Origin: Saururus chinensis
Lineage: Eukaryota > Streptophyta > Magnoliopsida > Piperales > Saururaceae
Direction: 5' to 3'
NCBI GenBank assembly: GCA_035235625.1
Contig: CP141140.1
Location: 1,240,001-1,304,000, forward strand
Length of the DNA stretch: 64,000 bases
Below are positions 34,301 through 46,657 of this stretch, in pieces (within the stretch, counting starts at the first letter, position 1; each line of letters starts with the position of its first letter). A program made the translations under genes and the position numbers. The notes beneath the pieces are model-generated. The model worked only from the letters and a program-made list of their open reading frames with translations. It was not told where the DNA came from and made no database searches.

Positions 34301-37300
34301 GATGAGCTCTCAAATGAAATACATGAATTCAGAAAATGAAGTTCATGTTTTCCGGAAGACTCTATGCATACCCGCTGAGATCCTTTCTGCATACTCCAGA
34401 AACAGAGACATAAGAATGAATGCTTGAATATCAAGGGACCTACTATTCAGCAAGTACCGCACCTTGATGGGCAATGTCAAGGTTGGAGAGCCAGATCTAC
34501 TAATTGCAACATCTACATCATGGGTTGAAACTATGTTTATCCAATAACCCTTTTGAACGAAGACAATGCCTTTCCGGTCCTCTGTGCCCACATCAACATC
34601 AATAATACTCTGCTCCCAACACCATGTATCATCAGATGAAGATCCATGTTTGACCTGACAGACAAAAATATACGTAAAAAGAAGAGTTACAAGAATCAGA
34701 AAAGGCATTTTAAAAAAAGCCTCTGCCTACAAAAATAGAGCATTAGGAACAAGATGTTAGATAATGTACCTCAAGCTGATATTTGCCAGGAACAATTTTG
34801 GCAAAGATGAAGTCACTGCTTTCGTTAGACAAGGCAATTGTTTTCTTCTCTTCTTTACCTTCGTCTGACAACCTTGAAAGGGAAACATGAACTGAAGGGC
34901 CACAAATATCCTTGCAGACCACAATGCCATGGAGATCTACTTGAGCCTGAGCAACCAAAAAGTTTACACAGCAGTAGATTACTTTAACCTTTGCACAGGA
35001 AAAGTTGAAAATAATGAGAAATTTAGATAACTTACCTGAGAAAATTCTATATCAAGAAGTGGACTATTGATTCTAACATCAACAAAAGGAGGTAAGAACA
35101 CAAGCCCCGATGCACTTTCACGTGTTGCTGCTAAAGCAGATAACCGGTATTCACCAGCAGGAACCTACAAAGAGTATGAACAAGGTATTGAATCTCTAAA
35201 TATAATTGGCACTGACCATAAAACTCACCATCTTTTGTAAGGCTTTCAACAGGCAGAACCCACTCAGGCCCTACTCAAGATCAGCATGATAAGAGCTCAG
35301 CTTATGCTCCACCTGATTACAGGCATGAGCCCTATGGAAGTTTCATTGTCCATGCTTGAGCTAGGGTAGGATCAGCTCAGGTTTAAGTTTGGCATGACAT
35401 ACAGTTATTTCCCTTTGCAGATAATGAATGAATTAATCATCTTTCCATGATGATGTGGAGAAGCCTTGTACATACAATATGGAATCTGTACATTTTTTAA
35501 GGGTACATTCATGTGGAAATGTATAACACCAATCCTCTAAAGGGAAATCAGTATAAAATTGAACAAAGACCAAGACACCAAGCAGGGGACTTGGGCTTCG
35601 CTGAAGCTCAAGCTCCACTAACTTCAAGCTGAGCCAAAATTAGGCCTAATTTTGACCCAATCAAAGTAGAATGACAATAGATGGGACACTAAACTGCAAG
35701 GCTGCAACCAAAAAAAGAATGCCACCTCAATCTTTTATTTTCATAATGGGAAGTGCTAGATTGAGCAACTCCATCTTGTGAACAAAAAAGGCAACTCCAC
35801 CTTGGCAACTGAACAATGCTCTAATTTACACATGGGTGGCAGTGATTGAAAGAGATCATTTAATTAAGAGATCCACCAAGTTATATCACACTTAAAATTA
35901 TGGGTCCAATTTTTTTGCCACCTTATCTTCAACCATTAAAAATGAGATTTTCAACGGTTACGATTAAAGTGGCTAAAAATGCGGGATCTGGCATTCAGAT
36001 TGCAATGAAACTTGGTGGACTTCTAAATGAAGTGACTCTCTTAATATCCCTACATTTCCAAAGAGGACGCCTAGCTCCATGCTGCAGCCCCTGGCCATCA
36101 GATCGTGGCCAGGGAGGATACAGTATACTAGCCTGTGCTGCAGTAGATTTCTTCATTTCCAAATAAGAGCATTGTATAGGCACAAAAATGTAGTTGCTCT
36201 TTTGCTCAGAAGATGAAGCTACTCATTCTAGCACTTCTACTTCACTCTATACATCATAGGAAAGTACAAGACAATTTGCCATATTAAAAGGTGCTATTTA
36301 GAATATGGCAGCAGAAAATATAGTAAAACAACATGAGCGGCACATCCAAATGGGATGCTCACTCACCTCAAAGCAAAAAAATCCATGCTCATCTGTTTGT
36401 TTGATTTGAGGTTTAACATTTTCTGGACCATGTGTCAGTGCAACCTGTGTCAAACACAAAGTAAGATGCATGGTGAAGCAGTATTCCTTGTCTTCAATAT
36501 AACAAAATCTAAGCTACCTCATCTATAAAAATGATTATATATGCAAAACTTATTCAGTTGACCACCTTAGCCCTGTAACCGGTGATAATTGAGCGGACAA
36601 CGCCACAAATATCATAATAGATCGGTACAATATCTGGCACAGCAGCCATGTTCGGAAGAACCTAGCAATTTTTGCACAGAGAAAACTATTAGCAGATTTT
36701 CATTAAATGGGCGGACAAAAAAATGGATGTTGAGACTCAATGTTGGCAGAATCAGTTTAAGGGGCTCTTTAGATGTTGAATTTTCAACGATTCCGCCTTA
36801 GTTCCAGTTTTAATTATCAGAATCATGTTTGTGTGCAAAAGGTGTTTTTAAGCCATTTCTATCTGGACACCGAATCACCTCGTGAGGTGATTCTATCGAT
36901 TCTGTCTCCCAGCCCCTTTTTAGAATTACAGATTTTGTTATTTTTCAATGGTTACCTCTTATATCGATTTGAGCCTCAAGAAGCGTGCCATATAGGTAGG
37001 GCCCGCTTTAAAAGTTCAAAATTACCTACCCTTGTGATATCTTGTTTGATAGGGCTCGAATTTAAGAGTGCAATAATACCAAGAACATGCATATCCGAGT
37101 TCGGGAGAAAGAGTTATATTAGTTTAAAGTTTTAAAAATAGATTTGACGCAACATCCAAATTTATTCTAAAAACTTCCATTGCCTGCGCATAATTATGAT
37201 TCGGTGTGAATTATTAAAAATTCTGCTTCCATTTCTACTTCCGTTTCCAAAAATTTAACACACAAACAGCCCCTAAATCAGCCAATTCCACTCAGAATGA

Positions 37301-40300
37301 AGGGGTACAAGACCAATTCTTTGAACTTGTATCAACCAGCCTAAGCCAATCCTTAGACAGAATGCAAAGACCAATTTAACTGGTTGACCAGTTGACACAA
37401 TCAAAACATTGGCATTGCCTAGTCCGTCATCTTACCCAGTGATGAGTTTCAACAAAGGGGATTTAGGACTTGGGAATTTTGGAGCAGCCAAAAGTATCTC
37501 CTGGACCCTCCTACTTCTCCTCCACCCATCTCCTCATCCAGCCAACTCTCTCTTCATTCTTCTCAGCAATCTCCCCCTTTTCTATTCCTCTGCCATTTTC
37601 TCCCTCCACCTCTGTATGTTTCCCTTTTTAATAACTTTTTATACGTTACTCAACACATTTTTATTGTATCTTAAAATTTGAAAATTATATTACAGGCATT
37701 TTTTAAATAAAAAAAAGCATCATGCTTTCATGTAAAAGCAGACTAGATAATTCATGAACATTTTTTGCATGGAGATGACTATATAGCTGGGATAAAGGGG
37801 AAGATGATGATGATTAAAAGCAAAACGGAATCCTTTATTACTCGTCTTGAATCAGAACAGTTAAACTTTTGGCCAGACTGCTTGGAACCCAATTTCAATT
37901 TTGCCAACACTTATGAGATTCAACATTTATATACACAAAATGACAAGTAAATAATCACAGTAAAGTTGTACAAAGCTGGCAAGACATGTTATTTACCATG
38001 AAATTCTCCAGTGTTTTAAATTTGTAATGGTTTTTTTTTGCACCAATGGTATAACGCATAGATGTAACCTAAAAAAACATAAGATACAAATGGACATGAG
38101 AAACATAAACAAGCACTATATACACTTAATCTGAGCCCTTTGACACTAAAGTCAACCTGATCAAGCTTGTAGCGTCCATGGTTGTCTGTGACAGATCTCA
38201 GTTGGCCATCAACTACAATTTGCACAGCATCAACTCCATCACCATTGCCATCAATAACACGGCCTCCAATGGAGAATCCAGTCACCTGCATGTACACATA
38301 TAAAAAAGAACTTTGGCTCGTATCGCAGAAAATAATGTTTACAATGCAAAAGAAAACCACTTGGACACGGAAGTAAAGGTATTTTCATATACCAGATTTA
38401 TTTTATTAAAATATTTAACAGAAATCTGTTACCTGAAACCTTTGGTTAACTGTTGCATGCTGATGTGCAATGGAGACATTTACAGAAGGAGGTGACACAT
38501 CAAATACTGTGTTCTCACCCTTGTAGTAAGGTACAAGTTTATAGCTCCCTGTAAGAAAAGGTTCATAAACTACTTACAGGATTATCCAGAATCCACAAAA
38601 TGTTTATTTAATAATGCAGTGAGATGGATCATAAAAATGGGCAAGCAAAAAGAAAGGTTGATTGCCCCCCTTTGAGCTCAATGATATAAAATTGGGCTTT
38701 GGCCCCATTTACTTATTAAAAAAAATGTTGATTGGCAATTTAAATCACAAGATATGAGACAGAGAAAGGTATACAAACTAAGCAATTGTGAAAACAGTTG
38801 ACATAAAATACCATTTTCCAACACCCTAGAACAAATCATAAGAGATTATACAAATCAATGCAACAAGCCTTTTTTTTTTTTGCTCGAGAACACAAAATTA
38901 AGCTAAAAACACTTATATGGAGATGTGAAGTATATCAGCAAGCATTTAAGGCAAATTACTGTCATGTAATATCATCACTTCACTTTGAATATTAAATTCA
39001 AATGGAATTGTGATTTGCGCATTTATTGAGCATTGCTTCTGGCTACATGTTTCAATAGTAAATTTCTACCATGATTGTTAATTGACATAAGCAGGAATAA
39101 ACAAGTTAAAACAAACAAGTTGAAGGTTTAATTATGAGTACCATATGTTTGCATAAAATGTAGAACAATTTAACCAAAATCATTAAAAGGAAAATTTCAT
39201 CTCTTCAACAGATGAACAATTATTACCACATGGTATTGCGGAAAATGTGAATTTCCCATCAGCATCTGACACAGCATGGCAAAGTGAGCTCTTCAGCCAT
39301 GGAGCATCACCGGTGCCTTGGGGACAATTAACTTCCAAGACATCATCTGAATATAGATACATGTGAACGCCCAAGATTGGATTCCCCTGAGGCAAGATGG
39401 AAAAAAATCCCCAAGCAGAAATAAATTATAACATTAACTACAATCTATAGATTTTATACTCATTCATTGGAAACCTGTGATCCTACATAAGTTTTTCATA
39501 AAATACCTGTGCAACAACAAACCCATGAATATCATATCCAGGAACAAAGAAAACATCATCCACAACAGCATTGCCAAACCCCAGCGCCACCTGCAAAAGA
39601 CAAGCTTGAGAATGTTTTAAAGTAGAGACAAGAAGGTAATAGTAGAAGATAAAAAGTATAAGAACTTATAGGAGAAATGCATTAAACCTCTTGTGAACCT
39701 CTGACTTCAACCTTCAAGTTTGGGTGTGAAGCACGCAATTTGTAACTTCCTGCAGATAGATTATTATAATAATAGGCTCTGGAATAGGGGGGAAAAAGGG
39801 AGAGACTAAGCATAGATGTAGACTACGTTTTTTCCCTTTTCTCTTCTCCATTTTTTTAAAAAACTAATCTTTTGGGTAGTTGTCTACTTAGTTTACTTCT
39901 GTCAGCCAAATGTTTGAAGACAATGTATAATGCAATTGACTGGAGGGAGGCTGCAATCATATTTAGCACACATGGTCAAACTCAAGTGCTAAAATACCAT
40001 ATTACTACAGCATCAACTGCTGCGTGTTGGGATAATAATGTGATGAACCATATCATCCTCTATGCATTTGCAATCTAGTCAATGAATCGCTTAAAACAGA
40101 AGAATGGAAATTCAGTACCTGGAATAATGTTTTTGAAGGAGTACCACCCGATAGACGATGTCAAAACAGACGATATGATGTCATTAGAGGGTGATAATAA
40201 CTCGATGTTAACATCTGCAGGACCAGCACCTTTTAGAGAGCAGCTTCTTCCACCAACTGCCCCAACCACTTGCCCGGATATAGTAAACCTAAGCATGAAA

Positions 40301-41758
40301 TACGAATTATAACATACAAATGCTATGAAGTGTTGCTTGAACAATTAAATCCCAAATGCAGATAAAACAAACCCTGTCAATCGAAAATTAACATCTTCAT
40401 TCGAATTGCAGCCACGTTGATCAATTACAATAGGGACCTGCGAGATGGTAGAAAAGTATATTGGAATTTCACATCCATGGTATACATAAAAAGACTGCCA
40501 CTAATGTGCATTAAATGTACTCACACTATCTGGGTCCCATGACCATCCCTCAGGCCCCTTGATTTTAATGACAAAAGAACCCTGTAAAAAGAAAAATATT
40601 TGAATCTCATGTCATTCTTAGTAAAACAACAATATTGGTGCCGTACATCGCATTACATTAACGTGGTCAACAGTGGGAAAAAGAAAATACTGCAACAAAT
40701 AATTCGTGGCACATCATCTACATCACTAACAGTTGCTCCGAACTGAGATATGCCTAATGAGTCAGAAAACCGTTTAGGCATTTAGTAGGGATGGGCCTCC
40801 ACACTCAGTAATACATATATTTTCTAACAGAATTAATCCCAGCAATAAACGACATTAACTTCTAGATCGAGCAACTAGTTACCTCCACAAGTCAGAAGTT
40901 CAGTTGTGGGACTAACCCTTCATTTAAAGATCATGCCCACGCCCACAAAGTGAGAAGTGCTTTAACTTCACAACAAACATTCAAAGTATGATTGTTCATT
41001 GTCGGAAGACCAATCTAACTAGCACAGTAGGACCAGCACAAAATTGCTGTTTTCTATGATGAAAGAGTTGAATACTCACTCTGTCTCCGTCCCATATTTA
41101 TAGCCCACATTTGAAAAAATGTAATATTTAAGGAAGTATCAACCGTTTTACTGCATACATTAATTGCTATGAGTAACCATTTGAAATTGGACAATTAATG
41201 TGGGGCAAATCTTTTTTTCAAATGTCGATTAATAATATGGGATAGAGGGAGTATATACCCATATATGACAGAGCACCTAAGCATAATACCTTGTCATAAA
41301 CTGGAATGAAATAGTAACCATTAGGAGCACACTGAGTCCGATCTTTAACCAGCCCGTCAACAGTCTGAAGCTCGACCTGCAGTACGATGCTCACAATTAC
41401 AGATTTGTTCGAGAGCTTTGCCTAAAATCATAACATGAATCAACTTACAGTAATATGCGAGTAATCCAGTTTTCCATCGGAAGGCTTCCTTGACTTGATC
41501 AAATGCGAAGTTGCCTAAAAAACCAAAAAGATATACACCATCAAGTTACAGTTTACGGCTAAACGATCCAGCAGTCCTACAACAAGTATGGCCGACATTT
41601 TGTGTGTGTGTATGAGTGCTTTTTGCTGTAGTAGAGCTCGAGAATAAGGATTAAACCTCGACGAATCCGCCGCATCCTTGAATCAAATCGGCAGCAACGT
41701 TGGAAATTGCGGAAATGGTGAGCAGGATTGAGAGAAAACCACTTGTTCTGAGTATCAT
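28325..41758 (-). CDS. NOMO: NOMO (nodal modulator) ER membrane protein
   Basis: 27 coding exons: 41657-41758, 41449-41514, 41290-41376, 40525-40581, 40373-40437, 40119-40288, 39688-39749, 39507-39590, 39227-39386, 38433-38548, 38157-38285, 37997-38068, 36566-36661, 36367-36444, 35036-35164, 34770-34946, 34463-34654, 34273-34386, 33927-34177, 33641-33686, 33301-33549, 32969-33199, 32793-32884, 32418-32646, 28866-29222, 28515-28588 and 28325-28430. Sum 3591 nt, 1196 residues plus stop, near the ~1220 of animal and Arabidopsis NOMO. A signal peptide (residues 1-23, MILRTSGFLSILLTISAISN...) precedes QGCGGFVE. About a dozen Ig-like, CNA-B/carboxypeptidase-regulatory-like beta domains follow, with recurrent G.Y.F, G.Y.L and VSD..GKFTFSAIPCG motifs. 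A single C-terminal helix (VFPLIAGVAVISLFIF, about 1144-1160) and a short basic tail (RKPVIRKRTY) end the protein. In animals NOMO joins nicalin and TMEM147 in the Sec61-associated BOS complex; a similar plant role is inferred. Introns are transposon-rich but exons are intact. Confidence 0.95.
28674..28844. mobile_element. Mutator-type MITE, 171 bp, in a NOMO intron (copy 1)
   Basis: Begins GGGATAGTGATATTCCCACA and ends, inverted, GAAAATGATATTTTCACATA. It is flanked by perfect 9-bp duplications AGTAAGAAA (28665-28673 and 28845-28853), the hallmark of Mutator-like elements. It sits 21 bp downstream of the splice donor of the exon at 28866-29222. A sibling lies at 42204-42373. Confidence 0.88.
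29466..29725 (+). repeat. 5' LTR of the gag-only element
   Basis: Starts TGCTGTGACCCTAAATTAGA and ends GACATAGGTCTATATCA. It is a direct repeat of 31582-31840. Confidence 0.9.
29727..29739 (+). other. Primer-binding site of the gag-only element
   Basis: TGATATCAGAGCA differs at one position from the common plant tRNA-iMet complementary site TGGTATCAGAGC and lies one base past the 5' LTR. Confidence 0.75.
30690..31480 (+). pseudogene. Broken gypsy-type gag
   Basis: Translated blocks FPVFKGNDPNN, KVKHFFHFHRT, MEDCAMHWFDQFLTKHR and TWSEF match the retrotransposon Gag core of plant Ty3/gypsy elements. A stop replaces the expected Trp after DPNN. Further on, PVKKLTQAKMDARQIKGL then YNCDKKYTQH is the usual pre-nucleocapsid and zinc-knuckle region. 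In it, the first Cys of the CX2C pair is Tyr and an in-frame stop follows the His. Several stops and frame changes make it non-coding. Confidence 0.75.
31582..31840 (+). repeat. 3' LTR of the gag-only element
   Basis: Starts TGTTGCGACCTTAAATTAGA and ends GACATAGATCTACATCA. It is a direct repeat of 29466-29725. The preceding purine-rich AAGTCAAGGCAAAAGCAGCA may hold the polypurine tract. Confidence 0.9.
35846..36042. repeat. Inverted-repeat (MITE-like) insertion in a NOMO intron
   Basis: AAGAGATCCACCAAGTT on the left pairs with AACTTGGTGGACTTCT on the right, and outer parts also align (AGAGATCATTTAA with TGAAGTGACTCT). This gives ends of about 35 bp. No target-site duplication could be fixed. 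It lies in the intron 35165-36366, the rest of which shows nothing recognisable. Confidence 0.45.
36758..37275. mobile_element. hAT-like MITE, 518 bp, in a NOMO intron
   Basis: Begins TAAGGGGCTCTTTAGATGTT and ends, inverted, TAGGGGCTGTTTGTGTGTTA. Flanking 8-mers AATCAGTT (36750-36757) and AATCAGCC (37276-37283) share six of eight bases. TAGGGGCTGTTTG-type ends with an 8-bp duplication fit hAT MITEs. It occupies the large intron 36662-37996. Confidence 0.65.
41075..41251. mobile_element. Stowaway-like MITE, 177 bp, in a NOMO intron
   Basis: Begins CTCACTCTGTCTCCGTCCCA and ends, inverted, CTCCCTCTATCCCATATTAT. TA lies on both sides (41073-41074 and 41252-41253). It sits 38 bp downstream of the donor of the third coding exon (41290-41376). 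Confidence 0.85.
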
Positions 41759-42203
41759 CTTCTTACACTGATCTGTTGACAGAAGAAGAGTCTCTGAATG
41801 AGCTGAGGCGGAAGATCACAAACAGAAAGTCGGTAAGGAACTAGCTTGTTGGCGCAGGCGCCCCCCCGACGGCGGACTGAGCGAGCTTTCTCCTTCCCCT
41901 CTAAGATGGTGTTTATTCAACGGTGTTAATGGACTCGACTGCTCTTGGCCCGGAGTCTTTCCCTTTCGCATTTTACGTCTCGTAACTGGGCCGACAAACA
42001 AAAGGGCCCAATTTCTTCTACATGACGTATCTAATTTCTTGCCCAAGTCTCTAAGAGGACAGACCAATCTTTGTGAGCCCAATGCTCAGCTCCTTTTTAG
42101 AAAAGAAAAAAAAAAACTCATAGGCTTTCTATGGTGCAGTGATGGAAGCATTTTCTATACTCCCTGACAATGCACCTAAGGTAATGATAGATACTACAAA
42201 ATA

Positions 42204-42373
42204 GGAAAATGATATTTCAACATCAAAAGCCCACATCAAAAATTTACACATGAATTTTGATTGGTTTAGAAAAGTGAGCCCACATGAACTTTATGTAGGG
42301 TCCATGTGTAAAATCCAATCAAAACTTTCGTCTGAGTTTTTGTGGGTGTTTTTGTTGTGGGAATATCACTATC
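42204..42373. mobile_element. Mutator-type MITE, 170 bp (copy 2)
   Basis: Begins GGAAAATGATATTTCAACAT and ends, inverted, GATAGTGATATTCCCACAAC. It is the same family as the intronic element at 28674-28844. Flanking direct repeats CTACAAAATA (42194-42203 and 42374-42383) give a 9-10 bp duplication. Confidence 0.85.
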
Positions 42374-42383
42374 CTACAAAATA

Positions 42384-44232
42384 ACATACACATCGATTAT
42401 AAGGATGTCACAAGACTAAATATTATGATCAACTAAAAAAATCAGACTCCGGCTTTCTGACTATAACCAACTTGAAGATAAACTTGAAGATAAAAGAGTA
42501 ATTAAACTTCACCGCTAGAAACTAATTTCATGGCTAAGAGAAACATACTCCAACATAAAAAGGACACTGATTCCAACACTATGAGTAAAATAACTTTTAA
42601 CTATAGGAGCGAATTGACTCCATCTCAAGGAAACTAATTCTATGATTTTAGGTAAATGGACTCCTGCTCAAGGAGTAAGTTGCAAACTAAGTAACATATC
42701 TTAATGCCCCTGAACATCTACTAAGATTAGCAATGAGCCTACATATGTTTGTATCATCATGCTCATTAAAAATGATGATCGGAGGTAAATGGGTTTTCCA
42801 TGATGCCCATAAATTAAGGGGGTGTGAGTACTACCTTGAAAGGGTAAGAGACCAAAGCCCAAAAAATGCACAGGCCATGAAGGACTGTAACCACGCGAGT
42901 CGATGCCGCCATAGGTATTATCAATAAGCAAACTGTGATTTTTTATATTGTCCCAACTTCAAGGAAATCAAGTCTAACCATGTAACATACTTAAAAATAT
43001 CTTAAAAACTTTCTTTTATTACCTTAAGAGTGAGGTTTACCATTCAGTAAAAATTATTTTTTAAAAATAAAATTATTAGTATATAACAAAGGGGGTACAA
43101 GAATATTACATGTGACATAGTTCTTTAATTTTAAGATTAAGTTATTCTTTTTCACTCTTTTTAATTGCTCCCTACCTCGAAGTTGGAAGGTAAGAGAGGC
43201 CATGGCGACATGTTCACAGTCCAATTGCCTTTGAGGAGAGCTTTGAATGGCTCCTCAAATGATACAGAGTCTTTGGACAAAAGATGAAAACCAGAGGAAT
43301 CAAAAACCAAGCGCCAAACACACAAGGAACCAGGGAAATAAAAAATCAAGCGTCTTCGACAATCTTAAGGCATTGCAATCATCAAACCAAATGCATATGG
43401 TTATGATGATTGATTTGATACCTAACTATTACATTGGGTCTAGGACTCGGGGAGCATGGGAGAGGAAACCTGGAGGGATCGGCCAAGCATAGGGTCTGGC
43501 AAAAGGGAGAGGGGACGAAGGGTTGGAGGCAGCAAGTTCCCCTAAGCAAAGAGTTATGGGTTTCAAAGCAAACAATCCTCCCACTTTAGCTATCATTGTC
43601 TAACCCCAATCACAACATAGCCTCTCAATTAACTTTGTTCCCCCATAAATCTAATAATTCTTTCACATAGTCTAATAAATAAATCATCCAAATAAACTAA
43701 TATATCAATCAGAATCAAACGTATCATTAATTATTTCACTAAGTTTAATAAATCGATCATCTAGAGAATTTAATAAATCATTTGTGGTAAGAAATATCAT
43801 TCTTTCACATAGCATAGTTGTGATAACTAATGATTGACTCTCGTGCCCTGAGGGCCATAAAAAAGCTAGAATAATAGGAATTGCTCATGATATTCTAAAT
43901 CTATGTGCGTACAAGTGTCATGTGAGGCAAGTATCTATATTTGAAGTTGATACCTAACGGCCTACTGCCGCGCTCATAGGACTATGGAAGCAATAAGGAT
44001 ATGAAATTTCGATGATACTCCACATCTTGTGTGCGCCATAGCCAAATATGGCAGTATCCAAATAGTCTAAAGACCCAAAACATAAGCATTCCATAAATTA
44101 GCCATTTAAATCATTAGATAAATCATTATTTCATCGCACATAATTTCTTTTCAAAGTAATATATAATATCCTCCTAATGACACCACTTTTAAAGATAGAA
44201 TTGTGGGCATAGCTCAAGAAGTATTCCTTGAT
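42384..44232. other. Gene-free interval
   Basis: AT-rich, with no supported gene. ORFs here are short and lack recognisable motifs. Parts (43600-44200) look like old LTR-retrotransposon non-coding sequence, but I cannot define ends. Confidence 0.4.
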
Positions 44233-44681
44233 GTAACACCTCATATTTTTTGAAGAAAATATTATAAATTATTTTATATTTTAGGTCATCAATAACTCAT
44301 CGACATGTCAATGGACTTGCTAATGTATTTTCTCTCGAGGCTTCTAAATTTTAAACTGAGACGCTTTAAGTAGTTTACGAGTTTCTAGAGGTGTTTTAAT
44401 GTGAAAAGAGGACTTTGGAAAATTTTGGGCTGATCGTGCTTATACAACTACTAAGTAGAATTTCCTTTGTGATTGCCAAACATTTGCTATGGATGACTAT
44501 AATCATGTGAATGCCAATCTAATTTATGATTTTGTGTATTTATTATTCTCGTACAATTACATGAGCCAGTACTAAGTTTGGTTTGTATGATGGATTTGAA
44601 TGACTATTATATTACTCTAATATGATATGCATATGGTTGAAAAACAAGAACATCGTGCCCTAGATATTCTCTCTCTATATA

Positions 44682-44738
<57 letters not shown>

Positions 44739-45476
44739 TTACCAATATTTGTTGATTGTGAAACCAAAAATATAAAAAATAAAAATCATAAAAAATAGAG
44801 GGTCATAAATTTTGGGCCCATTTGTACATATTGTCCCCTTTCATCACGACACATCAATCCCATAATTAAATCAAAGACTGAGATTATATTTTTAAATTTT
44901 GGTGGAACTAATTAGGATTTAAAGATTTTATCTGAAGAAGTAAGTCTATAAAATTTGAGGTTATTTCAATATGTAGGATAATTTATTTAAATTAAATTAA
45001 ATTTAAGGCATTGATTTGGGGTTAAAACTTTGACCGGCCTTAACGAGTATGTCTCATTTATTAAAATTGGCCTAAAATAGATTAATCTAATTTTTATATG
45101 ATTTGGCATGTATGCCCCTCAATCTTGTACCCCCATTTGACGTAGCCCACGAAAATGGGTCCTCTACAAAATTCAACGTTATATATAATTTATCTAAGTT
45201 GACTTGAATCTCTCCTCCTTCCTTCCCTCCCTCGCTATATATATAATTAATACATTTGCTTGTGGTGATTTTCTATAAGTATGCTTATAACTCCTAAGAT
45301 GTGACATGGCTTCCATCAATGACGATGATCTAAGAGTGGGTCAACCACTTGTGAGGGACAAGAAGGTAATAATTCATTTAGGAATTATCTGACAAGTAGT
45401 TCAGTTGATGGTGTGTCATCTATTAAATCGGTTATTGGTTTGATGAAGATCTGGATTGTAGTGTGGAAGAGGCATA
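44233..45476 (+). repeat. Possible LTR 5' fragment
   Basis: Starts TGTAACACCTCATATTTTTT, a start common among plant gypsy LTRs. No matching 3' end is visible before the Mutator-like element at 45486, so it is truncated or diverged. Confidence 0.3.
44682..44736. repeat. Compound (GT)n(AT)n microsatellite
   Basis: About ten GT units run directly into about 17 AT units. Confidence 0.92.
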
Positions 45477-45485
45477 TTGAGAAAA

Positions 45486-46657
45486 GAGGAATTGACCAAA
45501 GTAGACTCCTACTTTGGTCAAATAACAGAAATGTGGGCAAGTTTTTACTTTTTACCAAAGTAGACTTGCTCACGTAGGAACTTGTAAGCATGTGAAGGAA
45601 TTTTACTTAACTACCCTCTTCTTCATTATATGACAAGCCGACGGGAAAAATATGTCAGATCGATTACTCAGCCCAGGAAAAGGATGTCTTCTTCTTCTTC
45701 TTCTTCTTCTTCTTCTCCTGTAAGACTTCATCTCACAGTGATTTTTCCTCCTCCTAGGTAGGTTCTTCTTCCTCATATTTTTATTTTTCCAATTTGCTTC
45801 ATCTTCTATGCTTCTTTTCTCCGGATCTTCACATCTTAGAGCTGCTTCATCTTCTCTGCTTTATTTCTCTAGGTCTTAACATCTTCGAGCTGCTTCATCT
45901 CCTCTGCTTCTTTTCTCTGGGTCTTCAATTTTTCAGGATTTATGTTTTCTAGTTTTTTAGTTTTCCAGTTTTTCAGTTTGACAGTATGTCAATTTTTCTG
46001 TTTTCCCTTTAACAAATGGATTATTCTAGTTGATGCAGGCATATATATATATAGGGTTCCTCCCATTTTTCTTCCTATGTTCTGAAGCTAATTTAGGCCT
46101 TTTTAGGGTTTTTGTTCATATATTGTTTCCAAAATTATCTAGTTTTCAATTATCTGGTTTTTCAGTTTTATAGTTATTCAGTTTTATAGTTTTCCACTTT
46201 TTTAGTTCTCTAATTTTTTAGAAATGTTACATCTATAGGATATGAAACAAGAGCCATATGCTATCACAAAAAATAACTAATCTAATCACTGACCCTAAGT
46301 CACAAAAGCATCCACTAAGCCCAATGTGAGTACCCCACTATTAACAAGCGAATATAAGATTCAATTCTCACATGGATAAGTTTAGTTAGGTAAATCTTTG
46401 AAACTTCCCCACATTTTGGTTATACGACCAAACTAGGAGTCTCGCAACATGAAGCAGCAAAATTTATTTTAGGTTTTAAAATTTGTAACTTGCAAATGAC
46501 CAGTTATCCAGTTTTATAATTAACTAGTAAATTTACTTGTTGGGTTAAGAACCATACATTCCACTCAATTTATTTCCTGATAAGTCTTTTTTTTTCATAC
46601 AAAAAATTATGAATTGTCAACTGAATAACTATCAATAGGATAACTATGAAGTGGATA
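45486..46657 (+). repeat. Left terminal inverted repeat arm (outer part)
   Basis: It matches the reverse complement of 59347-59598 and 53850-54743 almost throughout. It includes a subterminal palindrome CCAAAGTAGACTCCTACTTTGG and a (CTT)n run at 45687-45716. It also has three ~51 bp tandem units around GCTGCTTCATCTTCTCTGCT (45789-45935) and a degenerate run of CAGTTTTCCAGTTTTT-like words (45935-46215). Confidence 0.85.

Noticed and set aside
35230..35660. Possible transposon in the NOMO intron with repeated CTCAAGCT and AAGCTGAGCC words
   Set aside because: No paired termini or target-site duplication could be defined, so it is not called separately.
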